Below the pieces are notes generated by a model that made no database searches, was not told where the DNA came from, and saw only the letters and a list, made by a program, of their open reading frames with translations. Of a stretch of DNA of 64,000 bases, positions 1-15,273 are shown one piece after another; position 1 is the stretch's first letter, and each line of letters starts with the position of its first letter. Both the position numbers and the translations under genes were made by a program. The DNA is from Osmia lignaria lignaria (lineage: Eukaryota > Arthropoda > Insecta > Hymenoptera > Megachilidae): assembly GCF_051020975.1 (NCBI RefSeq), contig NC_135035.1, positions 1,550,001-1,614,000 on the forward strand. The letters are read 5' to 3'.

Positions 1-471
1 CAATAGCAAAATCGTTATTGCTATATCTACATTAGGTATAATGTAATGTATTTACTTCATCCTACAAATCATTGTACATTTAATAACATCATTCATGCTA
101 TAGCTAAATTGGATATAATGTAATATACTCACCCCTTCCCACAGATCAAGGTACCTACATTTAATAACAATATCATTATTACTACATCTACATTAGATAT
201 AAAGTAATATACTGATCCCTGCCCACAGTTCAATGTACCTATATTTAATAATAATATCATTAGTACTATATCCACATCATATATAATGTAATATACTGAT
301 TCCTTCCCACAGATCAATGTACATTAACAACAACATCATTCATGCTATAGCTAAATTGGATATAATGTAATATACTGATCCCTGCCCACCGGTCAATGTA
401 CATTTAATAACAACATCGTTCATACTATATCCACATTAGGTATAATGTAATATAGTGATTACGTCCCACAG

Positions 472-555
472 ATCAATGTACCTACATTTAATAACAATAT
501 CCTTAGTACTATACCCACATTACACATAATGTAATATACTGATTCCTTCCCACAG
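472..555 (+). repeat. Example 84-bp monomer of subfamily A
   Basis: A clean example of the 84-bp form, running from atcaatgtacctacattt to ttcccacag. It differs from the 80-bp form by four extra bases near the start (gtacctacattt in place of gtacattt). Because 84 is divisible by three, this form keeps the reading frame of neighbouring units, which is why runs of 84-bp monomers give slightly longer minus-strand open frames. Confidence 0.93.
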
Positions 556-679
556 ATCAATGTACATTTAACAACAACATCATTCATACTATAACTACAT
601 TGGATATAATGTAATATACTGATCCCTTCCCACAGATCAAGGTATCTACATTTAATAACAATATCATTAGTACTATATC

Positions 680-697
680 TACATTAGATATAATGTA
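680..697. other. Monomer dyad TACATTA-GATA-TAATGTA (example)
   Basis: A perfect inverted repeat with 7-bp arms and a 4-bp spacer. Closely similar dyads occur in most A monomers (also with CATA or CACA as spacer), and in short B monomers with spacer GATATG. B long monomers with ttcgatata keep 6-bp arms. A second palindrome, AATGTACATT, lies at most monomer starts. Confidence 0.8.
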
Positions 698-3069
698 ATA
701 TACTGATCCCTGCCCACAGTTCAATGTAACTATATTTAATAACAATATCATTAGTACTATATGCACACCATATATAATGTAATATACTGATTCCTTCCCA
801 CAGATCAATGTACCTTTAACAACCGCATCATTCATACTATGTCTACACTGGATATAATGTAATATACTGTTCCCTTCCCACAGATCAATGTACATATAAT
901 AACAATATCATTATTACTATAACTACACTAGATATAATGTAATATACTGATTCCTTCCCTCAGATCAATGTACATTTAATATCGATATCATTATTACTAT
1001 TTCTACATTAGATATAATGTAATATACTGATCCCTTCCCACAGATCAATGTACCTACATTTAATAACAATACCATTAGTACTACGTCCACATTACATATA
1101 ATGTAGTATACTGATTCCTTCTCTCAGATCAGTGTAGATTTAATAACAACATCCTTCATACTATATCAACACTAGGTATAATGTAATATACTGATCCCTT
1201 CCCACAGACCAAGGTGCCTACATTTAGTAACAATATCATTATTACTATATCTACATTAGATATAATGTAATATACTGATCCCTGCCCACCGGTCAATGTA
1301 CATTTAATAACAACATCGTTCATACTATATCCACATTAGGTATAATGTAATATAGTGATTACCTCCCACAGATAAATGTACCTACATTTAATAACAATAT
1401 CCTTAGTACTATATCCACATTACACATAATGTAATATACTGATTCCTTCCCACAGATCAATGTACATTTAACACCGACATCATTCGTACTATATCTACAT
1501 TGGATATAATGTAATATACTGATCCCTTCCCACAGATCAATGTACCTACATTTAATAACAATATCCTTAGTACTATATCCACATCACACATAATGTAATA
1601 TACTGATTCCTTCCCACAGAACAATGTACATTTAATAACCCCATCATTCATACTATATCTACACGAGGTATAATGTAATATAGTGATTACATCCCCCAGA
1701 TCAATGTACATATAACAACAACATCATTCATACTATATCTACATTGGATATAATGTAATATACTGATCCCTTCCCACAGGTCAATGTACATATAATAGTA
1801 TAATTGTTATTACTATATCTACATTAGGTATAATGTAATGTATTTACTACATCCTACAGATCATTGTACATTTAATAACATCATTCATGCTATAGCTAAA
1901 TTGGCTATAATGTAATATACTCACCCCTTCCCACAGATCAAGGTACCTACATTTAATAACAATATCATTATTACTACATCTACATTAGATATAAAGTAAT
2001 ATACTGATCCCTGCCCACAGTTCAATGTACCTATATTTAATAATAATATCATTAGTACTATATCCACATCATATATAATGTAATATACTGATTCCTTCCC
2101 ACAGATCAATGTACATTAACAACAACATCATTCATGCTATAGCTAAATTGGATATAATGTAATATACTGATCCCTGCCCACCGGTCAATGTACATTTAAT
2201 AACAACATCGTTCATACTATATCCACATTAGGTATAATGTAATATAGTGATTACGTCCCACAGATCAATGTACCTACATTTAATAACAATATCCTTAGTA
2301 CTATACCCACATTACACATAATGTAATATACTGATTCCTTCCCACAGATCAATGTACATTTAACAACAACATCATTCATACTATATCTACAATGGATATA
2401 ATGTAATATACTGATCCCTGCCCATAGTTCAATGTACCTATATTTAATAACAATATCATTAGTACTATATCCACATCACATATAATGTAATATACTGATT
2501 CCTTCCGACAGATCAATGTACATTTAATAACAACATTATTCATACTATATCTACACTAGGTATAATGTAACATAGTGATTACATCCCACACATCAATGTA
2601 CACTTAAAAACAACATCATTCATACTATAACTACATTGGATATAATGTAATATACTGATCCCTTCCCACAGATCACGGTATCTACATTTAATAACAACAT
2701 CATTATTACTATATCTACACTAGATATAATGCAATATACGGATTCCTTCCCACAGATCAATGTACATTTAATAACAACATCATTCATACTATATCTGCAT
2801 TGGATATAATGTAATATACTGATCCCTTCCCACAGGTCAATGTACATACAATAGCAAAATCGTTATTACTATATCTACATTAGGTATAATGTAATGTATT
2901 TACTACATCCTACAGATCATTGTACATTTAATAACATCATTCATGCTATAGCTAAATTGGATATAATGTAATATACTCACCCCTTCCCACAGATCAAGGT
3001 AGCTACATTTAATAACATTATCATTAATACTATATCTACATGAGATATAATGTTATATACTAATCCCTG

Positions 3070-4315
3070 CCCACAGATCAATGTATATTTAATAGCGATA
3101 TCATTATTACTATATCTACATTAGATATAATGTTATATACTGATCCCTGCCCACAGTTCAATGTACCTATACTTAATAACAATATCATTAGTACTATATC
3201 CACATCATATATAATGTAATATACCGATTCCTTCCCACAGATCAACGTAGATTTAATAACATCATTCATACTATATCAACACTAGGTATAATGTAATATA
3301 GTGATTACATCCCACAGATCAAGGTACATTTAATAACAACATCATTCATACTATATCTACATTGGATATAATGTATTATACTGGTCCCTTCCCACAGATC
3401 AAGGTGCCTACATTTAATAACAACATTATTCATACTATATCTTCATTGGATATAATGTAATATACTGATCCCTTCCCACAGGTCAATGTACATACAATAG
3501 CAAAATCGTTATTACTATATCTACATTAGGTATAATGTAATGTATTTACTACATCCTACAGATCATTGTACATTTAATAAGATCATTCATGCTATAGCTA
3601 AATTGGATATAATGTAATATACTCACCCCTTCCCACAGATCAAGGTACCTACATTTAATAACAATATCATTATTACTACATCTACATTAGATATAATGCA
3701 ATATACGGATTCCTTCCCACAGATCAATGTACATTTAATAACAACATCATTCATACTATAACTACATTGGATATAATGTAATATACTGATCCCTCCCCAC
3801 AGATCAATGTACATTTTATAACAACATCATTCATACTATATCTACATTGGATATAATGTAATATACTGATCCCTTCCCATACGTCAATGTACATATAATA
3901 GCAAAATCGTTATTACTATATCTACATTAGGTATAATGTAATATACTGATCCCTGCCCACAGATCAATGTACCTACATTTAATAACAATATCATTAGTAC
4001 TACGTCCACATTACATATAATGTAGTATACTGATTCCTTCTCACAGATCAGTGTAGATTTAATAACAGCATCCTTCATACTATATCAACACTAGGTATAA
4101 TGTAATATACTGATCCCTTCCCACAGACCAAGGTGCCTACATTTAGTAACAATATCATTATTACTATATCTACATTAGATATAATGTAATATCCTGATCC
4201 CTGCCCACCGGTCAATGTACATTTAATAACAACATCGTTCATACTATATCCACATTAGGTATAATGTAATATAGTGATTACGTCCCACAGATCAATGTAC
4301 CTACATTTAATAACA
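3070..4315 (+). repeat. 2,773-bp-offset repeat inside the 7-kb block, first member
   Basis: About 1.25 kb starting at the monomer with gatcaatgtatatttaatagcg matches 5,843-7,088 at a constant offset of 2,773 bp. It contains an EcoRV-type gatatc inside tagcgatatcatt. The members differ by scattered substitutions, such as tactggtccc here against tactgatccc in the partner. The pair is carried along in the long duplication, reappearing at 10,066-11,311 and 12,839-14,084. Confidence 0.85.
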
Positions 4316-5842
4316 TTATCATTAATACTATATCTACATGAGACATAATGATATATACTAATCCCTGCCCACAGATTAATGTATATTTAATAGCGATATA
4401 ATTATTACTATATCTACATTAGATATAATGTTATATACTGATCCCTGCCCACAGTTCAATGTTCCTATACTTAATAACAATATCATTAGTACTATATCCA
4501 CATCATATATAATGTAATATACTGATTCCTTCCCACAGATCAACGTAGATTTAATAACAACATCATTCATACAATATCAACACTAGGTATAATGTAATAT
4601 AGTGATTACATCCCACAGATCAAGGTACATTTTATAACAACATCGTTCATACTATATCTACGGTGGATATAATGTAATATACTGATCCCTTCCCACAGAC
4701 CAAGGTGCCTACATTTAGTAACAGTATCATTCATACTATATCAACACTAGGTATAATGTAATATAGTGATTACATCCCACAGATCAAGGTACATTTTATA
4801 ACAACATCGTTCATACTATATCTACATTGGATATAATGTAATATAATGATCCCTTCCCACAGACCAAGGTGCCTACATTTAGTAACAATATCATTATTAC
4901 TATAACTACATTAGATATAATGTTATATACTGATCCCTGCCCACAGTTCATTGTACCTATACTTAATAACAATATCATTAGTTGTATATCCACATCATAT
5001 ATAATGTAATATACTGATTCCTTCCCACAGATCAACGTAGATTTAATAACAACATCATTCATACTATATCTACAATGGATATAATGTAATATACTGATCC
5101 CTTCCCACAGATCAATGTACCTACATTTAATAACAATATCCTTAGTACTGTATCCACATTACACATAATGTAATATACTGATTCCTTCCCACAGATCAAT
5201 GTACATTTAATAACAACATTATTCATACTATATCTACACTAGGGATAATGTAACATAGTGATTACATCCCGCAGATCAATGTACACTTAATAACAACATC
5301 ATTCATACTATAACTACATTGGATATAATGTAATATACTGATCCCTTCCCACAGATTAAGGTATCTACATTTAATAACAATATCATTATTACTATATCTA
5401 CACTAGATATGATGCAATATACGGATTCCTTCCCACAGATCAATGTACATTTAATAACAACATCATTCATACTATATCTGCATTGGATATAATGTAATAT
5501 ACTCACCCCTTCCCACAGATCAAGGTACCTACATTTAATAACAATATCATTATTACTACATCTACATTAGATATAAAGTAATATACTTATCCCTGCCCAC
5601 AGTTCAATGTACCTATATTTAATAATAATATCATTAGTACTATATCCACATCATATATAATGTAATATACTGATTCCTTCCCACAGATCAATGTACATTA
5701 ACAACAACATCATTCATGCTATAGCTAAATTGGATATAATGTAATATACTGATCCCTTCCCACAGACCAAGGTGCCTACATTTAGTAACAATATCATTAT
5801 TGCTATATCTACATTAGATATAATGTAATATACTGATCCCTG

Positions 5843-7088
5843 CCCACAGATCAATGTATATTTAATAGCGATATCATTATTACTATATCTACATTAGATA
5901 TAATGTTATATACTGATCCCTGCCCACAGTTCAATGTGCCTATACTTAATAACAATATCATTAGTACTATATCCACATCATATATAATGTAATATACCGA
6001 TTCCTTCCCACAGATCAACGTAGATTTAATAACATCATTCATACTATATCAACACTAGGTATAATGTAATATAGTGATTACATCCCACAGATCAATGTAC
6101 ATTTAATAACAACATCATTCATACTATAACTACATTGGATATAATGTAATATACTGATCCCTCCCCACAGATCAAGGTGCCTACATTTAATAACAACATT
6201 ATTCATACTATATCTTCATTGGATATAATGTAATATACTGATCCCTTCCCACAGGTCAATGTACATACAATAGCAAAATCGTTATTACTATATCTACATT
6301 AGGTATAATGTAATGTATTTACTACATCCTACAGATCATTGTACATTTAATAAGATCATTCATGCTATAGCTAAATTGGATATAATGTAATATACTCACC
6401 CCTTCCCACAGATCAAGGTACCTACATTTAATAACAATATCATTATTACTACATCTACATTAGATATAATGCAATATACGGATTCCTTCCCACAGATCAA
6501 TGTACATTTAATAACAACATCATTCATACTATAACTACATTGGATATAATGTAATATACTGATCCCTCCCCACAGATCAATGTACATTTTATAACAACAT
6601 CATTCATACTATATCTACATTGGATATAATGTAATATACTGATCCCTTCCCATACGTCAATGTACATATAATAGCAAAATCGTTATTACTATATCTACAT
6701 TAGGTATAATGTAATATACTGATCCCTGCCCACAGATCAATGTACCTACATTTAATAACAATATCATTAGTACTACGTCCACATTACATATAATGTAGTA
6801 TACTGATTCCTTCTCACAGATCAGTGTAGATTTAATAACAGCATCCTTCATACTATATCAACACTAGGTATAATGTAATATACTGATCCCTTCCCACAGA
6901 CCAAGGTGCCTACATTTAGTAACAATATCATTATTACTATATCTACATTAGATATAATGTAATATCCTGATCCCTGCCCACCGGTCAATGTACATTTAAT
7001 AACAACATCGTTCATACTATATCCACATTAGGTATAATGTAATATAGTGATTACGTCCCACAGATCAATGTACCTACATTTAATAACA
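5843..7088 (+). repeat. 2,773-bp-offset repeat inside the 7-kb block, second member
   Basis: Partner of 3,070-4,315. Its own private variant aatgtgcctatac near 5,935 recurs near 12,931 in the second long block, but not near 3,162 or 10,158. The 2,773-bp duplication is therefore older than the long one. Confidence 0.85.
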
Positions 7089-7404
7089 ATATCCTTAGTA
7101 CTATACCCACATTACACATAATGTAATATACTGATTCCTTCCCACAGATCAATGTACATTTAACAACAACATCATTCATACTATAACTACATTGGATATA
7201 ATGTAATATACTGATCCCTTCCCACAGATCAAGGTATCTACATTTAATAACAACATCATTATTACTATATCTACACTAGATATAATGCAATATACGGATT
7301 CCTTCCCACAGATCAATGTACATTTAATAACAACATCATTCATACTATATCTGCATTGGATATAATGTAATATACTGATCCCTTCCCACAGGTCAATGTA
7401 CATA

Positions 7405-10400
7405 CAATAGCAAAATCGTTATTACTATATCTACATTAGGTATAATGTAATGTATTTACTACATCCTACAGATCATTGTATATTTAATAACATCATTCAT
7501 GCTATAGCTAAATTGGATATAATGTAATATACTCACCCCTTCCCACAGATCAAGGTACCTACATTTAATAACAATATCATTATTACTACATCTACATTAG
7601 ATATAAAGTAATATACTGATCCCTGCCCACAGTTCAATGTACCTATATTTAATAATAATATCATTAGTACTATATCCACATCATATATAATGTAATATAC
7701 TGATTTCTTCCCACAGATCAATGTACATTAACAACAACATCATTCATGCTATAGCTAAATTGGATATAATGTAATATACTGATCCCTGCCCACAGATCAA
7801 TGTACCTACATTTAATAACAATATCATTAGTACTATATCTACATTAGATATAATGTAATATACTGATCCCTGCCCACAGTTCAATGTAACTATATTTAAT
7901 AACAATATCATTAGTACTATATCCACACCATATATAATGTAATATACTGATTCCTTCCCACAGATCAATGTACCTTTAACAACCGCATCATTCATACTAT
8001 GTCTACACTGGATATAATGTAATATACTGTTCCCTTCCCACAGATCAATGTACATATAATAACAATATCATTATTACTATAACTACACTAGATATAATGT
8101 AATATACTGATTCCTTCCCTCAGATCAATGTACATTTAATATCGATATCATTATTACTATTTCTACATTAGATATAATGTAATATACTGATCCCTTCCCA
8201 CAGATCAATGTACCTACATTTAATAACAATACCATTAGTACTACGTCCACATTACATATAATGTAGTATACTGATTCCTTCTCTCAGATCAGTGTAGATT
8301 TAATAACAACATCCTTCATACTATATCAACACTAGGTATAATGTAATATACTGATCCCTTCCCACAGACCAAGGTGCCTACATTTAGTAACAATATCATT
8401 ATTACTATATCTACATTAGATATAATGTAATATACTGATCCCTGCCCACCGGTCAATGTACATTTAATAACAACATCGTTCATACTATATCCACATTAGG
8501 TATAATGTAATATAGTGATTACCTCCCACAGATAAATGTACCTACATTTAATAACAATATCCTTAGTACTATATCCACATCACACATAATGTAATATACT
8601 GATTCCTTCCCACAGAACAATGTACATTTAATAACCCCATCATTCATACTATATCTACACGAGGTATAATGTAATATAGTGATTACATCCCCCAGATCAA
8701 TGTACATATAACAACAACATCATTCATACTATATCTACATTGGATATAATGTAATATACTGATCCCTTCCCACAGGTCAATGTACATATAATAGTATAAT
8801 TGTTATTACTATATCTACATTAGGTATAATGTAATGTATTTACTACATCCTACAGATCATTGTACATTTAATAACATCATTCATGCTATAGCTAAATTGG
8901 CTATAATGTAATATACTCACCCCTTCCCACAGATCAAGGTACCTACATTTAATAACAATATCATTATTACTACATCTACATTAGATATAAAGTAATATAC
9001 TGATCCCTGCCCACAGTTCAATGTACCTATATTTAATAATAATATCATTAGTACTATATCCACATCATATATAATGTAATATACTGATTCCTTCCCACAG
9101 ATCAATGTACATTAACAACAACATCATTCATGCTATAGCTAAATTGGATATAATGTAATATACTGATCCCTGCCCACCGGTCAATGTACATTTAATAACA
9201 ACATCGTTCATACTATATCCACATTAGGTATAATGTAATATAGTGATTACGTCCCACAGATCAATGTACCTACATTTAATAACAATATCCTTAGTACTAT
9301 ACCCACATTACACATAATGTAATATACTGATTCCTTCCCACAGATCAATGTACATTTAACAACAACATCATTCATACTATATCTACAATGGATATAATGT
9401 AATATACTGATCCCTGCCCATAGTTCAATGTACCTATATTTAATAACAATATCATTAGTACTATATCCACATCACATATAATGTAATATACTGATTCCTT
9501 CCGACAGATCAATGTACATTTAATAACAACATTATTCATACTATATCTACACTAGGTATAATGTGACATAGTGATTACATCCCACACATCAATGTACACT
9601 TAAAAACAACATCATTCATACTATAACTACATTGGATATAATGTAATATACTGATCCCTTCCCACAGATCACGGTATCTACATTTAATAACAACATCATT
9701 ATTACTATATCTACACTAGATATAATGCAATATACGGATTCCTTCCCACAGATCAATGTACATTTAATAACAACATCATTCATACTATATCTGCATTGGA
9801 TATAATGTAATATACTGATCCCTTCCCACAGGTCAATGTACATACAATAGCAAAATCGTTATTACTATATCTACATTAGGTATAATGTAATGTATTTACT
9901 ACATCCTACAGATCATTGTACATTTAATAACATCATTCATGCTATAGCTAAATTGGATATAATGTAATATACTCACCCCTTCCCACAGATCAAGGTAGCT
10001 ACATTTAATAACATTATCATTAATACTATATCTACATGAGATATAATGTTATATACTAATCCCTGCCCACAGATCAATGTATATTTAATAGCGATATCAT
10101 TATTACTATATCTACATTAGATATAATGTTATATACTGATCCCTGCCCACAGTTCAATGTACCTATACTTAATAACAATATCATTAGTACTATATCCACA
10201 TCATATATAATGTAATATACCGATTCCTTCCCACAGATCAACGTAGATTTAATAACATCATTCATACTATATCAACACTAGGTATAATGTAATATAGTGA
10301 TTACATCCCACAGATCAAGGTACATTTAATAACAACATCATTCATACTATATCTACATTGGATATAATGTATTATACTGGTCCCTTCCCACAGATCAAGG

Positions 10401-13400
10401 TGCCTACATTTAATAACAACATTATTCATACTATATCTTCATTGGATATAATGTAATATACTGATCCCTTCCCACAGGTCAATGTACATACAATAGCAAA
10501 ATCGTTATTACTATATCTACATTAGGTATAATGTAATGTATTTACTACATCCTACAGATCATTGTACATTTAATAAGATCATTCATGCTATAGCTAAATT
10601 GGATATAATGTAATATACTCACCCCTTCCCACAGATCAAGGTACCTACATTTAATAACAATATCATTATTACTACATCTACATTAGATATAATGCAATAT
10701 ACGGATTCCTTCCCACAGATCAATGTACATTTAATAACAACATCATTCATACTATAACTACATTGGATATAATGTAATATACTGATCCCTCCCCACAGAT
10801 CAATGTACATTTTATAACAACATCATTCATACTATATCTACATTGGATATAATGTAATATACTGATCCCTTCCCATACGTCAATGTACATATAATAGCAA
10901 AATCGTTATTACTATATCTACATTAGGTATAATGTAATATACTGATCCCTGCCCACAGATCAATGTACCTACATTTAATAACAATATCATTAGTACTACG
11001 TCCACATTACATATAATGTAGTATACTGATTCCTTCTCACAGATCAGTGTAGATTTAATAACAGCATCCTTCATACTATATCAACACTAGGTATAATGTA
11101 ATATACTGATCCCTTCCCACAGACCAAGGTGCCTACATTTAGTAACAATATCATTATTACTATATCTACATTAGATATAATGTAATATCCTGATCCCTGC
11201 CCACCGGTCAATGTACATTTAATAACAACATCGTTCATACTATATCCACATTAGGTATAATGTAATATAGTGATTACGTCCCACAGATCAATGTACCTAC
11301 ATTTAATAACATTATCATTAATACTATATCTACATGAGACATAATGATATATACTAATCCCTGCCCACAGATTAATGTATATTTAATAGCGATATAATTA
11401 TTACTATATCTACATTAGATATAATGTTATATACTGATCCCTGCCCACAGTTCAATGTTCCTATACTTAATAACAATATCATTAGTACTATATCCACATC
11501 ATATATAATGTAATATACTGATTCCTTCCCACAGATCAACGTAGATTTAATAACAACATCATTCATACAATATCAACACTAGGTATAATGTAATATAGTG
11601 ATTACATCCCACAGATCAAGGTACATTTTATAACAACATCGTTCATACTATATCTACGGTGGATATAATGTAATATACTGATCCCTTCCCACAGACCAAG
11701 GTGCCTACATTTAGTAACAATATCATTCATACTATATCAACACTAGGTATAATGTAATATAGTGATTACATCCCACAGATCAAGGTACATTTTATAACAA
11801 CATCGTTCATACTATATCTACATTGGATATAATGTAATATAATGATCCCTTCCCACAGACCAAGGTGCCTACATTTAGTAACAATATCATTATTACTATA
11901 ACTACATTAGATATAATGTTATATACTGATCCCTGCCCACAGTTCATTGTACCTATACTTAATAACAATATCATTAGTTGTATATCCACATCATATATAA
12001 TGTAATATACTGATTCCTTCCCACAGATCAACGTAGATTTAATAACAACATCATTCATACTATATCTACAATGGATATAATGTAATATACTGATCCCTTC
12101 CCACAGATCAATGTACCTACATTTAATAACAATATCCTTAGTACTGTATCCACATTACACATAATGTAATATACTGATTCCTTCCCACAGATCAATGTAC
12201 ATTTAATAACAACATTATTCATACTATATCTACACTAGGGATAATGTAACATAGTGATTACATCCCGCAGATCAATGTACACTTAATAACAACATCATTC
12301 ATACTATAACTACATTGGATATAATGTAATATACTGATCCCTTCCCACAGATTAAGGTATCTACATTTAATAACAATATCATTATTACTATATCTACACT
12401 AGATATGATGCAATATACGGATTCCTTCCCACAGATCAATGTACATTTAATAACAACATCATTCATACTATATCTGCATTGGATATAATGTAATATACTC
12501 ACCCCTTCCCACAGATCAAGGTACCTACATTTAATAACAATATCATTATTACTACATCTACATTAGATATAAAGTAATATACTTATCCCTGCCCACAGTT
12601 CAATGTACCTATATTTAATAATAATATCATTAGTACTATATCCACATCATATATAATGTAATATACTGATTCCTTCCCACAGATCAATGTACATTAACAA
12701 CAACATCATTCATGCTATAGCTAAATTGGATATAATGTAATATACTGATCCCTTCCCACAGACCAAGGTGCCTACATTTAGTAACAATATCATTATTGCT
12801 ATATCTACATTAGATATAATGTAATATACTGATCCCTGCCCACAGATCAATGTATATTTAATAGCGATATCATTATTACTATATCTACATTAGATATAAT
12901 GTTATATACTGATCCCTGCCCACAGTTCAATGTGCCTATACTTAATAACAATATCATTAGTACTATATCCACATCATATATAATGTAATATACCGATTCC
13001 TTCCCACAGATCAACGTAGATTTAATAACATCATTCATACTATATCAACACTAGGTATAATGTAATATAGTGATTACATCCCACAGATCAATGTACATTT
13101 AATAACAACATCATTCATACTATAACTACATTGGATATAATGTAATATACTGATCCCTCCCCACAGATCAAGGTGCCTACATTTAATAACAACATTATTC
13201 ATACTATATCTTCATTGGATATAATGTAATATACTGATCCCTTCCCACAGGTCAATGTACATACAATAGCAAAATCGTTATTACTATATCTACATTAGGT
13301 ATAATGTAATGTATTTACTACATCCTACAGATCATTGTACATTTAATAAGATCATTCATGCTATAGCTAAATTGGATATAATGTAATATACTCACCCCTT

Positions 13401-14084
13401 CCCACAGATCAAGGTACCTACATTTAATAACAATATCATTATTACTACATCTACATTAGATATAATGCAATATACGGATTCCTTCCCACAGATCAATGTA
13501 CATTTAATAACAACATCATTCATACTATAACTACATTGGATATAATGTAATATACTGATCCCTCCCCACAGATCAATGTACATTTTATAACAACATCATT
13601 CATACTATATCTACATTGGATATAATGTAATATACTGATCCCTTCCCATACGTCAATGTACATATAATAGCAAAATCGTTATTACTATATCTACATTAGG
13701 TATAATGTAATATACTGATCCCTGCCCACAGATCAATGTACCTACATTTAATAACAATATCATTAGTACTACGTCCACATTACATATAATGTAGTATACT
13801 GATTCCTTCTCACAGATCAGTGTAGATTTAATAACAGCATCCTTCATACTATATCAACACTAGGTATAATGTAATATACTGATCCCTTCCCACAGACCAA
13901 GGTGCCTACATTTAGTAACAATATCATTATTACTATATCTACATTAGATATAATGTAATATCCTGATCCCTGCCCACCGGTCAATGTACATTTAATAACA
14001 ACATCGTTCATACTATATCCACATTAGGTATAATGTAATATAGTGATTACGTCCCACAGATCAATGTACCTACATTTAATAACA
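7405..14084 (+). repeat. Long HOR block, copy 2
   Basis: Second copy of the 1-7,088 block, lacking 244 bp (near 7,740-7,790) and 164 bp (near 8,590) that copy 1 has. Variants private to parts of copy 1 reappear here at the same relative place, for example tattatactggtccc near 3,373 and again near 10,369. The sequence joining the copies, 7,089-7,404, resembles 2,289-2,848 with three monomers fewer. Confidence 0.88.
10066..12500 (+). repeat. 2,773-bp HOR, unit paired with 12,839-15,273
   Basis: In the second long block the 2,773-bp relation runs further than in the first, about 2.4 kb, from the aatagcgatatc monomer to the point where this copy goes on as tactcacccctt and the partner as tactgatccctt. 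Conserved landmarks include the mutated tatctacggtgg monomer (near 11,655 and 14,428) and the tagttgtatatcc monomer (near 11,976 and 14,749). Confidence 0.87.
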
Positions 14085-15273
14085 TTATCATTAATACTAT
14101 ATCTACATGAGACATAATGATATATACTAATCCCTGCCCACAGATTAATGTATATTTAATAGCGATATAATTATTACTATATCTACATTAGATATAATGT
14201 TATATACTGATCCCTGCCCACAGTTCAATGTTCCTATACTTAATAACAATATCATTAGTACTATATCCACATCATATATAATGTAATATACTGATTCCTT
14301 CCCACAGATCAACGTAGATTTAATAACAACATCATTCATACAATATCAACACTAGGTATAATGTAATATAGTGATTACATCCCACAGATCAAGGTACATT
14401 TTATAACAACATCGTTCATACTATATCTACGGTGGATATAATGTAATATACTGATCCCTTCCCACAGACCAAGGTGCCTACATTTAGTAACAATATCATT
14501 CATACTATATCAACACTAGGTATAATGTAATATAGTGATTACATCCCACAGATCAAGGTACATTTTATAACAACATCGTTCATACTATATCTACATTGGA
14601 TATAATGTAATATAATGATCCCTTCCCACAGACCAAGGTGCCTACATTTAGTAACAATATCATTATTACTATAACTACATTAGATATAATGTTATATACT
14701 GATCCCTGCCCACAGTTCATTGTACCTATACTTAATAACAATATCATTAGTTGTATATCCACATCATATATAATGTAATATACTGATTCCTTCCCACAGA
14801 TCAACGTAGATTTAATAACAACATCATTCATACTATATCTACAATGGATATAATGTAATATACTGATCCCTTCCCACAGATCAATGTACCTACATTTAAT
14901 AACAATATCCTTAGTACTGTATCCACATTACACATAATGTAATATACTGATTCCTTCCCACAGATCAATGTACATTTAATAACAACATTATTCATACTAT
15001 ATCTACACTAGGGATAATGTAACATAGTGATTACATCCCGCAGATCAATGTACACTTAATAACAACATCATTCATACTATAACTACATTGGATATAATGT
15101 AATATACTGATCCCTTCCCACAGATTAAGGTATCTACATTTAATAACAATATCATTATTACTATATCTACACTAGATATGATGCAATATACGGATTCCTT
15201 CCCACAGATCAATGTACATTTAATAACAACATCATTCATACTATATCTGCATTGGATATAATGTAATATACTG
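12839..15273 (+). repeat. 2,773-bp HOR, second unit
   Basis: Partner of 10,066-12,500 at a constant 2,773-bp offset. Its end overlaps the start of the 2,848-bp tandem pair, so neighbouring HORs share monomer blocks rather than being separate families. Confidence 0.85.

Larger units (their letters stand above)
1..7088 (+). repeat. Long HOR block, copy 1 (about 7 kb)
   Basis: This block recurs at 7,405-14,084. The offset is 7,404 bp at the start (position 1 pairs with 7,405), falls to 7,160 after about position 360-600, and to 6,996 after about 1,430-1,595. The two drops are 244 and 164 bp, i.e. three monomers (80+80+84) and two (80+84) absent from the second copy. Beyond 7,088 the match stops: copy 1 continues aataacaatatccttag and copy 2 aataacattatcattaa. 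Few substitutions separate the copies, for example gtaacata near 2,570 against gtgacata near 9,565. Confidence 0.9.

Noticed and set aside
584..895. Minus-strand open frame of about 103 residues, the longest in the window
   Set aside because: It is built from the same monomer peptides in shifting phases, has relatives in dozens of other places, shows no domain, and its length follows from the 80/84-bp phase arithmetic.
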